Source: CALROG01 sp943369755 (GTDB taxonomy: Bacteria > Pseudomonadota > Gammaproteobacteria > Burkholderiales > Burkholderiaceae_C). Taken from it: a stretch of DNA of 64,000 bases. The stretch is from assembly GCA_943369755.1 (NCBI GenBank), contig CALROG020000014.1, positions 28,650 to 92,649 of the forward strand. Reading direction: 5' to 3'. The notes beneath the pieces were generated by a model, which saw only the letters and a program-made list of their open reading frames with translations, was not told where the DNA came from and did not search any database. Of the stretch, positions 48,690 through 57,987 are shown piece by piece (the stretch's first letter is position 1; the number at the start of each line of letters is the position of its first letter). The translations under genes and the position numbers were made by a program.

Positions 48690-49382
48690 CTATTTTTCCG
48701 GAGTGTCGGAGCCAGCAATGAATGCCACAAGACGTTCGTCAGAGAGCACGCTGATACGCCCCTTTTGTAGCGAAACCAGGCCCGCGTTTTCCAGGTCGTG
48801 CAGTGCGCTGTTGACGGTTTGACGGGACAGGCCGACAAGGGCGCCGAGCTCTTCCTGCGACAGATCAAGTTTGTTTTTGCCATGCCAGAACAGTCGACTC
48901 AAATGCAGCGCCACACGCTGCTGGGTGCTGCCTGAGCGGCTGGCTTCGATCTCGGCCATTGCCTGACTCACACGAATGTTCATCTGTTGCAGCAGCGCAT
49001 GGTTGAACGGGATGTGGGTCTCATATAGCTGCTGGAACATTGCGTTGGGCAGGCAGAGCAAGACCGAGTCGCGCAGCGCAAGCACCTCGTAGCGCCGCCG
49101 CTCCTGCTTGATCACGGTGCCTTCGCCAAACCATTGGCCGGCAGGAATTCCGAGAAATACCGATTGACGCCCTGGAGACGGCAAGCTTTGCAGCTTGACC
49201 AGGCCACTGACGACGCCATACCAGCCCTGTACTGGCTCATTGGCCAGCAGCATCAAATCGCCGCGCGAACCTTCGACAAGGTGTACCGCCGCCTCAACCG
49301 CTGTTTTTTTTTGCCCGCCCAGCGAGGTAAACCAGCCTTGGGAGTGCAGGAAGATTTGGGCAGGAGAAAGAGTTTGAAACAT
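48690..49382 (-). CDS. Crp/Fnr-family transcriptional regulator
   Basis: A 230-residue regulator with an N-terminal cyclic-nucleotide-like beta-roll (about 25-140; GDLMLLANEPVQGWYGVVSGLVKL and GIPAGQWFGEGTVIKQERRRYEVLAL) and a C-terminal winged helix (about 160-220; LDLSQEELGALVGLSRQTVNSALHDLENAGLV). No Fe-S cysteines of the Fnr type are visible, so it is not an oxygen sensor of that class. It faces the third LivK-type binding protein gene divergently across 196 bases and may regulate it. The coding strand contains a run of nine A residues at codons for QKKT near residue 25, a possible slippage site. Confidence 0.92.
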   Translation of the reverse strand: MFQTLSPAQIFLHSQGWFTSLGGQKKTAVEAAVHLVEGSRGDLMLLANEPVQGWYGVVSGLVKLQSLPSPGRQSVFLGIPAGQWFGEGTVIKQERRRYEVLALRDSVLLCLPNAMFQQLYETHIPFNHALLQQMNIRVSQAMAEIEASRSGSTQQRVALHLSRLFWHGKNKLDLSQEELGALVGLSRQTVNSALHDLENAGLVSLQKGRISVLSDERLVAFIAGSDTPEK

Positions 49383-49578
49383 GGGCTTGTCTCTTTGTTA
49401 TAGGTGCGGTCAGCGTGAAGTATCGCGCAAATACGGCCGTAAATGAGCCCTTGCCAAATGTCGTCAGTCAGACAGAGGCTGTCCGTCAGAAGACACCTGT
49501 TGGCGCTGTGCGGGGTCAGACGCAGACTGCGTTCTCCAATCAATGATCAGTGGCCCGCAGGGCCCAAAGGAGACATTC

Positions 49579-50802
49579 ATGAAAGCTCATCCCATGTTGA
49601 TGGCGACCGCGCTGGCATTGACCTGCGCGATCGCTGTTGCCCAGACACCCCAGCGGGGCGTCACCAAGGACGAGGTGTTGGTGGCCACCATTCAAGACCT
49701 GTCGGGCCCCATTGCCGGCTATGGCAAGCAGGCTCGCAACGGCATGCTGCTGCGTGTCGAAGAGGCGAACGAGCAGGGTGGCCTTTACGGTCGCAAGGTG
49801 CGGCTGCTTGTGGAGGATTCAGCGTACGACCCCAAGAAGGCCGTTCTGGCGGCGCAGAAGCTGGTGACCCAGGACGGGATTTTCGCGATGATCGGCCACA
49901 TCGGCACGGCTCAAAACAATGCAGCAATGCCTGTGCTTTTCGAGAAGAATGTCATCAATTTCTTGCCGCTGACGGCGTCCAAGGACATGTATGAGCCTTA
50001 CCACCGCCTCAAGTACGCGCTGTTCGCCTCTTACTATGATCAGATGCGACTGGCAGTGCCGCGAATGGTCCAGGAAAAGAACATCGGCAAGGTATGCGCA
50101 ATCTACCAGGATGACGATTTTGGCCTGGAAGTACTCAACGGTACTGAGGCGGGCCTCAAGGCCCTTGGCAAGGAGTTGGTCGAGAAGACAAGTTTCAAGC
50201 GCGGCGCGACAGACTTTTCTTCGCAGGTGGCACGACTGAAGTCGTCTGGTTGCGATATGGTGGTGATGGGCACCATCATCCGCGAGACGATTGGAACCAT
50301 TGCCGAGTCCCGCAAGAGCGGCTTTTCTCCGGTGTTCCTGGCGTCGTCAGCCGCCTACACCGACCTGATTCATAAACTGGGAGGCAAGGTGGTAGACGGC
50401 TTTTTTGCCGTCATGAGCTCGCAACACCCGTACACCGACGAGCAAGACCTGGCGATCCGCTTCTGGGCCAACAAGTACAGGACCCGGTTCAACGAAGACC
50501 CGTCTGTGATGTCGGTCTACGGCTACACCATGGTGGACATGTTCGTGCGCGCAGTGCGCAAGACTGGCCCCAACTTGACTACGGACAACTTTATCAAGGC
50601 GATGGATCTTGCCAGCTTTCCGTCAGACAGTTTTGGTGCACCAAAAATGACTTACGGACCCACCAAGCGCCTGGGCACGACTGCGATGCGGATGTCGCAA
50701 ATCGTTGATGGCCGCTGGAAGGTGCAAGGGGACTACATGAGCGAGCCTCCTGCATTGATCGTGGCCAGCAAACCGATTACCAAGGTCGCAACCACGCGCT
50801 GA
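49579..50802 (+). CDS. LivK-type ABC transporter substrate-binding protein, orphan copy 3
   Basis: A 407-residue HAAT-family periplasmic binding protein with signal peptide MKAHPMLMATALALTCAIAVAQ. Its body matches copies at 37453 and 38718 (TIQDLSGPIAGYGKQARNG, SAYDPKKAVLAAQKL, YQDDDFGLEVLNGTE, GTIIRETIGT) but no permease or ATPase gene is nearby. It may feed the LivHMGF complex 5 kb away or act with another transporter. ATG 49579 follows AGGAGACATTC, a good ribosome site. The extended C-terminus (PPALIVASKPITKVATTR) is unlike the other copies. Confidence 0.93.
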   Translation: MKAHPMLMATALALTCAIAVAQTPQRGVTKDEVLVATIQDLSGPIAGYGKQARNGMLLRVEEANEQGGLYGRKVRLLVEDSAYDPKKAVLAAQKLVTQDGIFAMIGHIGTAQNNAAMPVLFEKNVINFLPLTASKDMYEPYHRLKYALFASYYDQMRLAVPRMVQEKNIGKVCAIYQDDDFGLEVLNGTEAGLKALGKELVEKTSFKRGATDFSSQVARLKSSGCDMVVMGTIIRETIGTIAESRKSGFSPVFLASSAAYTDLIHKLGGKVVDGFFAVMSSQHPYTDEQDLAIRFWANKYRTRFNEDPSVMSVYGYTMVDMFVRAVRKTGPNLTTDNFIKAMDLASFPSDSFGAPKMTYGPTKRLGTTAMRMSQIVDGRWKVQGDYMSEPPALIVASKPITKVATTR

Positions 50803-50893
50803 GGCGATCCCTGCCTGGTCGGTTATTCAGGCGAATCCCGCCGCATGTCTGGCCGAGCAGGAACTACTGGCGCGCTGAATGGGAGACGTCGCT

Positions 50894-51178
50894 ATGCAAA
50901 GTTGCAAACTTCCCTGGGCTGTCGTAGCCAGCCCGTCGACTGCCTTTTATCAGGCCACGGCGCAGGGCAAAGATCCCGAAGTCTGCGAGTCACTCAGGGA
51001 GCGTTCGGCTTACCTTCATGATCTGCTCAGGATGTCCGAGCGCGGCATCTGGGAACGCGAACTGCAGCAGTTCATGCCACCGGCGTCCCTTAAGGCTGCC
51101 GTGGAGTCGCTGCTGGCGCTGGGCCTGATCGAGCGTGCCAGCCCGGTCGGGGGCGTCCCAAGTCTTCAGCATTCCTGA
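50894..51178 (+). CDS. Small hypothetical protein, possibly a winged-helix fragment
   Basis: A 94-residue frame, starting at ATG 50894 with GGGAG nine bases before it (ATG 50879 is also open). The C-terminal half LLRMSERGIWERELQQFMPPASLKAAVESLLALGLIERAS has the helix pattern of a small winged-helix fold, but I do not recognise the family. Codon use is similar to the neighbours. It lies between the binding protein and the crotonase gene, on the same strand. It may be a genuine small regulator or a chance open frame; I keep it with modest confidence. Confidence 0.55.
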   Translation: MQSCKLPWAVVASPSTAFYQATAQGKDPEVCESLRERSAYLHDLLRMSERGIWERELQQFMPPASLKAAVESLLALGLIERASPVGGVPSLQHS

Positions 51179-51292
51179 ATGGGAAGGCTGGGGGCATTAG
51201 CCAGGCAACGGCACTTGCTGCGCTGGGCTTTTGAATCTGCCGCAGGGTTGACACGGATACCTTGATGTCCGGGCATCTGGGTTAATTTCGGA

Positions 51293-52090
51293 ATGACCCC
51301 AACCGTTCAAATTGAAAAACACGGCGACGTGACCGTAGTCAGCCTCATCCGACCTGATGTGCGCAACGCAGTCGACCGCGACACCGCGCGCGCCTTGCAT
51401 GCGGCTTTTGTGGCCTTCGACGAAGATGCCGACGCACGCGTGGCCGTGTTCCACGGCAGCAACGGTCATTTCTGCGCGGGCTGGGACTTGCAGTTTGGCG
51501 CGCGCATGGCGGCGCAGGGTGATACCGGTGTGTTCAGCGAACTGGACTTCAGCCCAAGGGATGCCCAGCCACTCGGCCCCATGGGCCCGTCGCGTCTACA
51601 GCTATCAAAGCCGGTGATCGCCGCCGTCAGTGGTGCCGCGGTGGCTGGTGGCATGGAGCTGGCCTTGTGGTGCGACATGCGGGTGATGGAGCAAGACGCT
51701 TACTTCGGCGTGTATTGCCGCCGCTTTGGCGTGCCGCTGATTGACGGTGGCACCGTGCGCTTGCCTCGGCTGGTGGGCATGGGCCATGCGATGGACCTGA
51801 TCCTGACCGGGCGCAAGGTCGAAGCGCCCGAGGCCTTGGCCATGGGCCTGGCCAACCGCGTGGTGCCGACGGGCGGTGCACGTGACGCGGCGATTGAGCT
51901 GGCCCAGGCGCTGGCGAAGTTCCCCCAGAAAACCATGAACGCCGACCGCCTGAGTGCCTACACCCAGTGGGACTTGCCGTTGGACGAGGCGCTGCACCAG
52001 GAGTGGGAACGCGGCAAGCACTGCATTGCCGACGGGCTGGAAGGGGCGGGGCGGTTTGCGGCCGGCGCGGGCCGGCATGGAAAGTTCTGA
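51293..52090 (+). CDS. Crotonase/enoyl-CoA hydratase family protein
   Basis: A 265-residue crotonase fold. The oxyanion-hole motifs are HFCAGWDLQFGARM and SGAAVAGGMELALWCDMRV, followed by FGVYCRRFGVPLIDGGTVRLPRLVG and the trimerisation helix LAMGLANRVV. The first Glu (GGMELA) is present; the second is not in the usual EIxLG form, so hydratase activity may be replaced by another crotonase chemistry. It stands alone, convergent with the thioesterase gene at 52103 (13-base gap). The C-terminus is glycine/arginine rich. Confidence 0.88.
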   Translation: MTPTVQIEKHGDVTVVSLIRPDVRNAVDRDTARALHAAFVAFDEDADARVAVFHGSNGHFCAGWDLQFGARMAAQGDTGVFSELDFSPRDAQPLGPMGPSRLQLSKPVIAAVSGAAVAGGMELALWCDMRVMEQDAYFGVYCRRFGVPLIDGGTVRLPRLVGMGHAMDLILTGRKVEAPEALAMGLANRVVPTGGARDAAIELAQALAKFPQKTMNADRLSAYTQWDLPLDEALHQEWERGKHCIADGLEGAGRFAAGAGRHGKF

Positions 52091-52102
52091 GGCCTTGAAA
52101 GG

Positions 52103-52513
52103 TCAAGTCTTCGGAATCGGCCGCGGCTTGCCTTGGTCGTCAATTGCCACATAGGTGAGTGAGGCTTCGGTCACCTTCACATAGCGCCCCTGGGCGCGGA
52201 AGCGCTCTGCGTACACCTCCACCTGCACGGTGATGGAGGTATTGCCAATGCGCGTGACCTCGGCAAAAAAGCTCAGAATGTCGCCCACGCGTACCGGCTG
52301 CTTGAAGATGAACTGGTTCACCGCCACCGTGGCCATGCGCCCGTCCACATAGCGGGCGGGTACCACCGAGCCGGCCAGGTCCACCTGCGCCATCACCCAG
52401 CCGCCGAAGATGTCGCCATTGGCGTTGCAGTCGGCCGGCATGGGGATCACCTTGAGTACCAGCTCTTTGTCGGTGGGCAAGGCCACCTGCGGCGCGCTTG
52501 AATTGGCAGACAT
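52103..52513 (-). CDS. YciA-type acyl-CoA thioesterase
   Basis: A hotdog thioesterase of about 136 residues. VIPMPADCNANGDIFGGWVMAQVDLAGSVVPARYVDGR holds the NxxGDIFGGW motif of the YciA family with the catalytic Asp, and VNQFIFKQPVRVGDILSFFAEVTRIGNTSITVQVEVYAERF the second half. ATG 52513 (MSANSSAPQ) matches the usual family start; GTG 52543 has a better ribosome site (GGGGGA) and would add ten residues, so the start is uncertain. YciA hydrolyses a broad range of acyl-CoAs. The gene is divergent from the ABC exporter at 52555. Confidence 0.92.
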   Translation of the reverse strand: MSANSSAPQVALPTDKELVLKVIPMPADCNANGDIFGGWVMAQVDLAGSVVPARYVDGRMATVAVNQFIFKQPVRVGDILSFFAEVTRIGNTSITVQVEVYAERFRAQGRYVKVTEASLTYVAIDDQGKPRPIPKT

Positions 52514-52554
52514 GGGCACAATCTGGGAGTCGATAACAGTCACGATTGTCCCCC

Positions 52555-54393
52555 ATGCGCCGCTCTGGCGAACTCTCTGCCCCCGTTTCCACCGCCCCCG
52601 GCACCGCTGTTGCGGTGCCGGCTCCCAAGTCTGACTGGGTCACGCTGCGTCGGCTTGTTCCCTACCTGTGGCAGTACAAATGGCGCGTGTTTGCCGCGCT
52701 GAGCTTCATGGTGGGGGCCAAGCTGGCCAATGTGAGCGTGCCCTTGCTGCTGAAGAACCTGGTGGACACCATGAGCTTCAAGCCGGGCGAGCCGGGTGCC
52801 GTGCTGGTGGTGCCGCTGGGCCTGTTGCTGGCCTATGGCCTGCTGCGCCTGAGCACCTCGCTATTGACCGAGTTGCGCGAGCTGGTTTTTGCCAAGGCCA
52901 CGCAGGGCGCGGCGCGCAGCATTGCGCTGGAAACCTTCCAGCATTTGCACGCCCTGAGCCTGCGCTTTCACCTTGAGCGCCAAACCGGCGGCATGACGCG
53001 CGACATCGAGCGTGGGGTGCGCGGCATCGAGTCGCTGATCTCCTATTCGTTGTACAGCGTGGTGCCTACGCTGATCGAGGTGGCGCTGGTGCTGACGATT
53101 CTTGCGGTGAAGTTTGACGTCTGGTTTGCCGGCATCACCATCGCGGCACTGGCGGTGTACATCGTGTTCACAGTGTCAGTGACCGAGTGGCGCACCAAGT
53201 TCCGCAAAGAGACCAACGAGTTTGATTCCGCCGCGCATACCCGGGCAGTGGACTCGCTGCTGAACTACGAAACCGTCAAGTACTTCAACAACGAAGGCTT
53301 CGAGGCCAAGCGCTATGACGACAGCCTGGAGCAGCTACGCCGCTCCCGCCTGAAGAGCCAAACCACGTTGAGCCTGCTCAACACCGGGCAGCAGTTGATC
53401 ATTGCCGTGGGCCTGGTGGCCATGCTGTGGCGTGCCACGCAGGGCGTGGTGGATGGGCGCATGACGCTGGGTGACCTGGTGATGGTCAACGCCTTCATGA
53501 TCCAGCTCTATATTCCGCTGAATTTTCTGGGGGTGCTGTACCGCGAGATCAAGCAAAGCCTGGTTGATCTGGACAAGATGTTCACGCTGATGGAAAAGGA
53601 ACGTGAGGTAGCCGACGCCCCTGGTGCGCTGCCGCTGACCGGGCTGGACCGCCCCGCCGTTCGGTTTGAGAACGTCAACTTTGCCTACGAGCCCGCGCGG
53701 CAGATTCTGCGCGATATCAGCTTTGAAATCCCGGCGGGCAAAACAGTGGCCGTGGTCGGGCCGTCAGGTTCGGGCAAGTCCACACTGGCGCGACTGCTGT
53801 TTCGGTTTTATGACGTGCAGGACGGGCGCATCACCATCGCCGGGCAAGACATCAAGGCGGTAACCCAGGCCAGCGTGCGCCAGGCGGTGGGCATCGTGCC
53901 GCAAGACACGGTGTTGTTCAACGACACGGTGGAATACAACATCGCCTACGGGCGCACCGGTGCCACCCGGGCCGAGGTCGAAACTGCCGCGCGGGCCGCC
54001 CGCATCCACGGCTTTATCGAGGCATCGCCCCGGGGCTACCAGACCATGGTGGGCGAGCGCGGGCTCAAGCTCAGCGGCGGTGAAAAGCAGCGCGTGGCGA
54101 TTGCGCGCACTTTGCTGAAGAACCCGCCCATCATCATTTTTGACGAAGCCACCTCGGCGCTGGACAGTGCCAACGAACGCGCCATTCAGGACGAGCTGCG
54201 CGCTACCGCCCAGGGGCGAACCACGCTGGTCATTGCGCACCGCCTGTCCACCGTGGTCGATGCCCACGAGATTTTGGTGATGGAGGCGGGCCGCATCATC
54301 GAGCGCGGCACCCACACCGAATTGCTGGCCTGTGGCGAGCGCTATGCCCAGATGTGGGCGCTACAGCAGTCCAGCGAGCCGACTGAAGGTTAA
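52555..54393 (+). CDS. Atm1/HMT1-type ABC exporter (fused membrane and ATPase domains)
   Basis: A 612-residue half-transporter that functions as a homodimer in the inner membrane. Six helices occupy about residues 35-330, with the typical LYSVVPTLIEVALVLTILAV and NYETVKYFNNE segments of the Atm1 family (heavy-metal or glutathione-conjugate export). The ATPase domain has Walker A VGPSGSGKSTLARLL, Q-loop IVPQDTVLF, signature LSGGEKQRVAIART, Walker B IIIFDEATSALD and switch His IAHRLSTV. The start is ATG 52555. Atm1-family exporters move glutathione-linked persulfides or metal conjugates in characterised cases; here the substrate is not known. Confidence 0.94.
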   Translation: MRRSGELSAPVSTAPGTAVAVPAPKSDWVTLRRLVPYLWQYKWRVFAALSFMVGAKLANVSVPLLLKNLVDTMSFKPGEPGAVLVVPLGLLLAYGLLRLSTSLLTELRELVFAKATQGAARSIALETFQHLHALSLRFHLERQTGGMTRDIERGVRGIESLISYSLYSVVPTLIEVALVLTILAVKFDVWFAGITIAALAVYIVFTVSVTEWRTKFRKETNEFDSAAHTRAVDSLLNYETVKYFNNEGFEAKRYDDSLEQLRRSRLKSQTTLSLLNTGQQLIIAVGLVAMLWRATQGVVDGRMTLGDLVMVNAFMIQLYIPLNFLGVLYREIKQSLVDLDKMFTLMEKEREVADAPGALPLTGLDRPAVRFENVNFAYEPARQILRDISFEIPAGKTVAVVGPSGSGKSTLARLLFRFYDVQDGRITIAGQDIKAVTQASVRQAVGIVPQDTVLFNDTVEYNIAYGRTGATRAEVETAARAARIHGFIEASPRGYQTMVGERGLKLSGGEKQRVAIARTLLKNPPIIIFDEATSALDSANERAIQDELRATAQGRTTLVIAHRLSTVVDAHEILVMEAGRIIERGTHTELLACGERYAQMWALQQSSEPTEG

Positions 54394-54445
54394 ATCGGGC
54401 TGTAGCCCGCATAAATACTGCGCCACCCACTATCAAAATGATAGC
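54392..54445 (-). repeat. Interspersed palindrome-headed repeat, copy F (upstream of the LysR gene)
   Basis: It begins inside the stop codon of the exporter gene: AAATCGGGCTGTAGCCCGCA, ATACTGCGCCACCCACTATC and AAAATGATAGC. This is the reverse orientation of copies A, D and E. It fills most of the 89-base gap before the LysR gene at 54483. Confidence 0.8.
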
Positions 54446-54482
54446 TATCACGGGCCCTGCATGCGCCGCCCATAATTGACGT

Positions 54483-55415
54483 ATGGAAACCAAATGGCTC
54501 GAAGATTTCGTGAGCCTCGCTGAAACCCGCAGTTTCAGCCGCTCGGCGCAGTTGCGCCATGTCACGCAACCCGCGTTCTCGCGGCGCATCCAGGCGCTTG
54601 AAGCCTGGGCCGGAACTGACCTGGTGGACCGCAGCTCTTACCCCACACGGCTCACGCCTGCGGGCGAGACGCTGTACGCCCAATCGCTGGAGATGCTGCA
54701 GGCATTGCAAAGCACCCGCGCCATGCTGCGCGGTCACTCTGCCGCCGGGCAGGATGTGATTGAGTTTGCGGTGCCGCACACCCTGGCCTTCACCTTCTTC
54801 CCGGCCTGGGTGTCCAGCCTGCGCGAGAAGTTCGGCCCGATGAAGAGCCGGCTGATCGCGCTCAATGTGCATGACGCGGTGATGCGGCTGGTGGAGGGCG
54901 GTTGCGACCTGCTGATTGCCTACCACCACGCTTCGCAGCCGTTCCAGCTTGACGCTGACCGCTACGAAATGGTCACCCTCGGGCAGGAGGTGCTGTCGCC
55001 CTTTGTGAAACCGGGGCCCGACGGCGAGCCGCTGTTCAAGCTGCCCGGGCGCGCCGGTCAGCCGCTGCCCTACCTGGGTTATGCGCCTGGTGCCTACCTG
55101 GGCCGCGTGACCGATCTGATTTTGAAGCAGTCGAGCACCGCAATTCATCTGGACCGGGTGTACGAGACGGATATGGCCGAGGGCCTGAAAGTGATGGCAC
55201 TGGAGGGCCATGGCGTGGCCTTTTTGCCCTACAGCGCGGTCAAGAAAGAGCTGCGCGCACGCCGTCTGGTGAATGCGGTACCGCCCGGAATGACCGGTCT
55301 GGAGATGACCATGGACGTGCGCGCTTATCGGGAAAAACCCGTAGGACGAGAAGCCCCCAAGGGCACTGCGCAGGCGCTTTGGGCCTATCTGGCGACCCAA
55401 AATGCACCAAAATGA
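54483..55415 (+). CDS. LysR-family regulator, HypT-like
   Basis: A 310-residue LysR protein. The winged-helix start METKWLEDFVSLAETRSFSRSAQLRHVTQPAFSRRIQALEAWAG is close to the pattern of the HypT (YjiE/QseD) subgroup, which responds to hypochlorite stress in E. coli. The effector domain (about 90-300) follows with LTPAGETLYAQSLEMLQAL and VPHTLAFTFFPAWVSSL. Direct evidence for the oxidant-sensing methionines is not possible here. A repeat copy lies just upstream, so the promoter may be inside or before it. It is followed after 111 bases by the aspartase gene on the same strand. Confidence 0.88.
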   Translation: METKWLEDFVSLAETRSFSRSAQLRHVTQPAFSRRIQALEAWAGTDLVDRSSYPTRLTPAGETLYAQSLEMLQALQSTRAMLRGHSAAGQDVIEFAVPHTLAFTFFPAWVSSLREKFGPMKSRLIALNVHDAVMRLVEGGCDLLIAYHHASQPFQLDADRYEMVTLGQEVLSPFVKPGPDGEPLFKLPGRAGQPLPYLGYAPGAYLGRVTDLILKQSSTAIHLDRVYETDMAEGLKVMALEGHGVAFLPYSAVKKELRARRLVNAVPPGMTGLEMTMDVRAYREKPVGREAPKGTAQALWAYLATQNAPK

Positions 55416-55526
55416 GTCACTTTTATGATCTATAAGTTTTTTGCATAACGCTGCGCGGATTCAGCATTGGCCTTTCAAATGCTTGACATCTACAGTTCGC
55501 GCCATCGCAAAAACGGGTGAAATGAA

Positions 55527-56939
55527 ATGTCTTCAGGCTTCCGCGTCGAGCACGACTTCCTGGGTGAAAAGCAGATTCCTGCTGACGCCTATTGGGGTGT
55601 TCACACAGCCCGCGCGGTCGAGAACTTTCCGATTTCCGGCACCCTGGTGTCGGCCATGCCGGACCTGATCCGGGCCTTCGGGTTTGTCAAGAAGGCCGCC
55701 GCCCGCGCCAACGCCGAACTCGGTGCCATTGACCGCAAGCGCGCGGCGGCGATCATGAGTGCGTGCGAAAAGCTGATTGCTGGCAAGTACCACGAGCAGT
55801 TTGTGGTCGATGTGATCCAGGGCGGGGCCGGCACGTCGACCAACATGAACGCCAACGAGGTGATTGCCAACCTTGCGCTGGAGAAGCTTGGCCTGCCAAA
55901 GGGCAATTACGACGCGCTGCACCCCAACGACCATGTCAACGCCTCGCAGAGCACCAACGACGTTTATCCCACGGCGGTGCGCCTGGCCTTGTGGTCGGCG
56001 ATTGACCGGTTGCTGGTGTCCATGGCCACGCTGCGCTGCGGCTTCGCCGCCAAGGCCGAAGAATTCAAGGACGTGCTCAAAATCGGCCGTACCCAACTGC
56101 AAGACGCCGTGCCCATGACGTTGGGCCAGGAGTTCTCGACCTACGCTGTCATGCTGGAGGAAGACGAGGCCCGCCTGCGCGAGGCCCGGGCCTTGATCCA
56201 GGAGATCAACCTGGGCGCTACAGCCATTGGTACCGGCATCAATTCGCCGCACGGCTACGCCGAGCTTGCCTGCAAGTACCTGGCCGAGGAAAGCGGCATC
56301 CCGGTGGTCAAGGCGCACAACCTGATTGAAGCCACGCAAGACACAGGCGCGTTTGTGCAGTTGTCTGGCGTGCTCAAGCGCGTGGCCACCAAGCTGAGCA
56401 AGACGTGCAATGACTTGCGCTTGCTGTCCAGTGGCCCGCAGGCCGGGTTTGGCGACATCAAGTTGCCACCGCGCCAGGCCGGCTCCAGCATCATGCCGGG
56501 CAAGGTCAACCCGGTCATTCCGGAGGTCATGAACCAGGTGGCGTTTGAAGTCATTGGCAACGACGTCACGGTCACCATGGCATCCGAAGCCGGGCAACTG
56601 CAGCTCAACGCATTCGAACCCATCATGGGCTGGAGCCTGTTCAAGAGCATCGAACACCTGAGCCGTGCCTGCATCACCTTGCAGGTCAATTGTGTGGCCG
56701 GCATTGAGGCCAACCGCGAGCTGCTCGCCAAGCGGGTGCGCGAGTCGATTACCTTGGTCACGGCGCTGAACCCGATCATTGGTTACGAAAAGGCCGCGCT
56801 GATCGCCAAGACGGCGATAGCCAGCGGCCTGCCGATTGACCAGGTGGCAGAGCAGCTGGGCATTCTCACCAAGGCCCAGCTCGAAGCCCTGCTGGTGCCG
56901 GAAAAACTGACGCAGCCGTTGCGTCCCGAAAGCCGCTAA
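55527..56939 (+). CDS. aspA: Aspartate ammonia-lyase
   Basis: AspA deaminates L-aspartate to fumarate and ammonia in the cytoplasm. The 470-residue protein has the full aspartase/fumarase fold: QGGAGTSTNMNANEVIAN, HPNDHVNASQSTNDVYPTA, GRTQLQDAVPMTLGQEF and the signature GSSIMPGKVNPVIPEV near residue 319, whose Ser is the catalytic base. LEEDEARLREARALI and the C-terminus agree with AspA more than with fumarase C (which has a GSSIMPGKVNPTQ signature). A TTGACA -35-like hexamer lies at 55483-55488. Directly downstream is a glutamate/aspartate-type ABC importer, giving a coherent uptake-and-use unit. Confidence 0.95.
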   Translation: MSSGFRVEHDFLGEKQIPADAYWGVHTARAVENFPISGTLVSAMPDLIRAFGFVKKAAARANAELGAIDRKRAAAIMSACEKLIAGKYHEQFVVDVIQGGAGTSTNMNANEVIANLALEKLGLPKGNYDALHPNDHVNASQSTNDVYPTAVRLALWSAIDRLLVSMATLRCGFAAKAEEFKDVLKIGRTQLQDAVPMTLGQEFSTYAVMLEEDEARLREARALIQEINLGATAIGTGINSPHGYAELACKYLAEESGIPVVKAHNLIEATQDTGAFVQLSGVLKRVATKLSKTCNDLRLLSSGPQAGFGDIKLPPRQAGSSIMPGKVNPVIPEVMNQVAFEVIGNDVTVTMASEAGQLQLNAFEPIMGWSLFKSIEHLSRACITLQVNCVAGIEANRELLAKRVRESITLVTALNPIIGYEKAALIAKTAIASGLPIDQVAEQLGILTKAQLEALLVPEKLTQPLRPESR

Positions 56940-56990
56940 CGGGCACTGGCACAAAGACTGCTTATCTTTCTCACGCTGTACAGGATGAAA

Positions 56991-57881
56991 ATGAACGCAC
57001 CAGGTTGGGTAATTGTTTTGGCGGTTGCTGCCTGCGGGGCAACCGCGGCGGGCGCTGAGGGCGTGCTGGAGCGCATCAAGTCGGGCGGCAAACTGGTCAT
57101 CGCCCACCGCGAGTCGTCAGTGCCGTTTTCCTATGTTGACCCGGTGACCAAAAAGCCAATGGGCTATGCACTGGATCTGTGCCTCAAGCTGGCCGATGCC
57201 GTAGGCAAGAAGGTGGGCTTGAAGAACGTGCCGGTGGAGCTGATGCAGGTCACGCCGGCGAACCGCATCACCTTGATCGAACAGGGCAAGGCTGACCTTG
57301 AATGCGGCTCCACCACCAACAATGCCGAGCGCCGCCAGAAAGTGGCGTTCACCATTCCACACTTCATTACCGGCGCGCGTTTGCTGGTCAAGGCGGAGAG
57401 CCCGATCGACCGTATTGAAGACCTGATGGGCAAGAAGCTGGTGTCCACCAAGGGCACCACACCGCTGAAGGCGGCAGACCAGGCCAACCGCGAGCGCCTG
57501 ATGGGCATCACCATCCTTGAAGCGCCAGACCACGCGCGTGCTGTCGAGATGGTTGAAAAGGGCGAAGCTGACGCCTTTGTGATGGACGACGTGCTGCTGT
57601 ACGGGCTGGCGGCCAACCGGCCCAACCCGGCGGCGCTCAAGGTGGTGGGCAAGTTCCTGACCACGGAGCCGCTGGCGATCATGCTGCCCAAGAACGACCC
57701 GGACTTCAAAAAACTGGTCGACGACGAAATGCGCCGCCTGATCGTGAGCCGCGACATCTACCCGATTTATGACAAATGGTTTGCCAAACCCATCCCGCCG
57801 AAGAACACGCCCCTGAGTCTGCCGGTGAGCTATTTGCTGCGGGACTTCTGGAAATACCCAACTGACCAAGTGCCCTTCTGA
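56991..57881 (+). CDS. Amino acid ABC transporter substrate-binding protein (GltI-like), copy 1
   Basis: A 296-residue periplasmic binding protein with Sec signal (MNAPGWVIVLAVAACGATAAGAEG). GKLVIAHRESSVPFSYVD and GYALDLCLKLADAV are followed by NRITLIEQGKADLECGSTTNNAERRQKVAFTIPHF and DAFVMDDVLLYGLAA, typical of the polar amino acid (glutamate/aspartate) family. ATG 56991 is preferred over 56985 because AGGA precedes it at five bases. It is followed after 106 bases by a second, related binding protein. No permease of its own: it probably shares GltJK with copy 2. Confidence 0.93.
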   Translation: MNAPGWVIVLAVAACGATAAGAEGVLERIKSGGKLVIAHRESSVPFSYVDPVTKKPMGYALDLCLKLADAVGKKVGLKNVPVELMQVTPANRITLIEQGKADLECGSTTNNAERRQKVAFTIPHFITGARLLVKAESPIDRIEDLMGKKLVSTKGTTPLKAADQANRERLMGITILEAPDHARAVEMVEKGEADAFVMDDVLLYGLAANRPNPAALKVVGKFLTTEPLAIMLPKNDPDFKKLVDDEMRRLIVSRDIYPIYDKWFAKPIPPKNTPLSLPVSYLLRDFWKYPTDQVPF

Positions 57882-57914
57882 GGCTTTAACCCTTCTTTTG
57901 CACAGGGCCACAGG

Positions 57915-57943
57915 GTATTCCCGCAAGCCCGGTTCTCTAGAAT
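57915..57943 (+). promoter_or_regulatory. Candidate sigma-70 promoter before the second binding protein gene
   Basis: TAGAAT at 57938-57943 is close to the -10 consensus; 17 bases upstream GTATTC is a weak -35. It sits 44 bases before the ATG at 57988. The evidence is by pattern only. Confidence 0.35.
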
Positions 57944-57987
57944 TTCGTTGTTTCCCTATCCCTAACGCTTCACACAAGGAGATATCT

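Noticed and set aside
49510..49540. GGGGTCAGACGCAGACTGCG resembling one arm of the REP-like element at 44641
   Set aside because: Only eight bases agree with the arm and no second arm follows; it may be chance.
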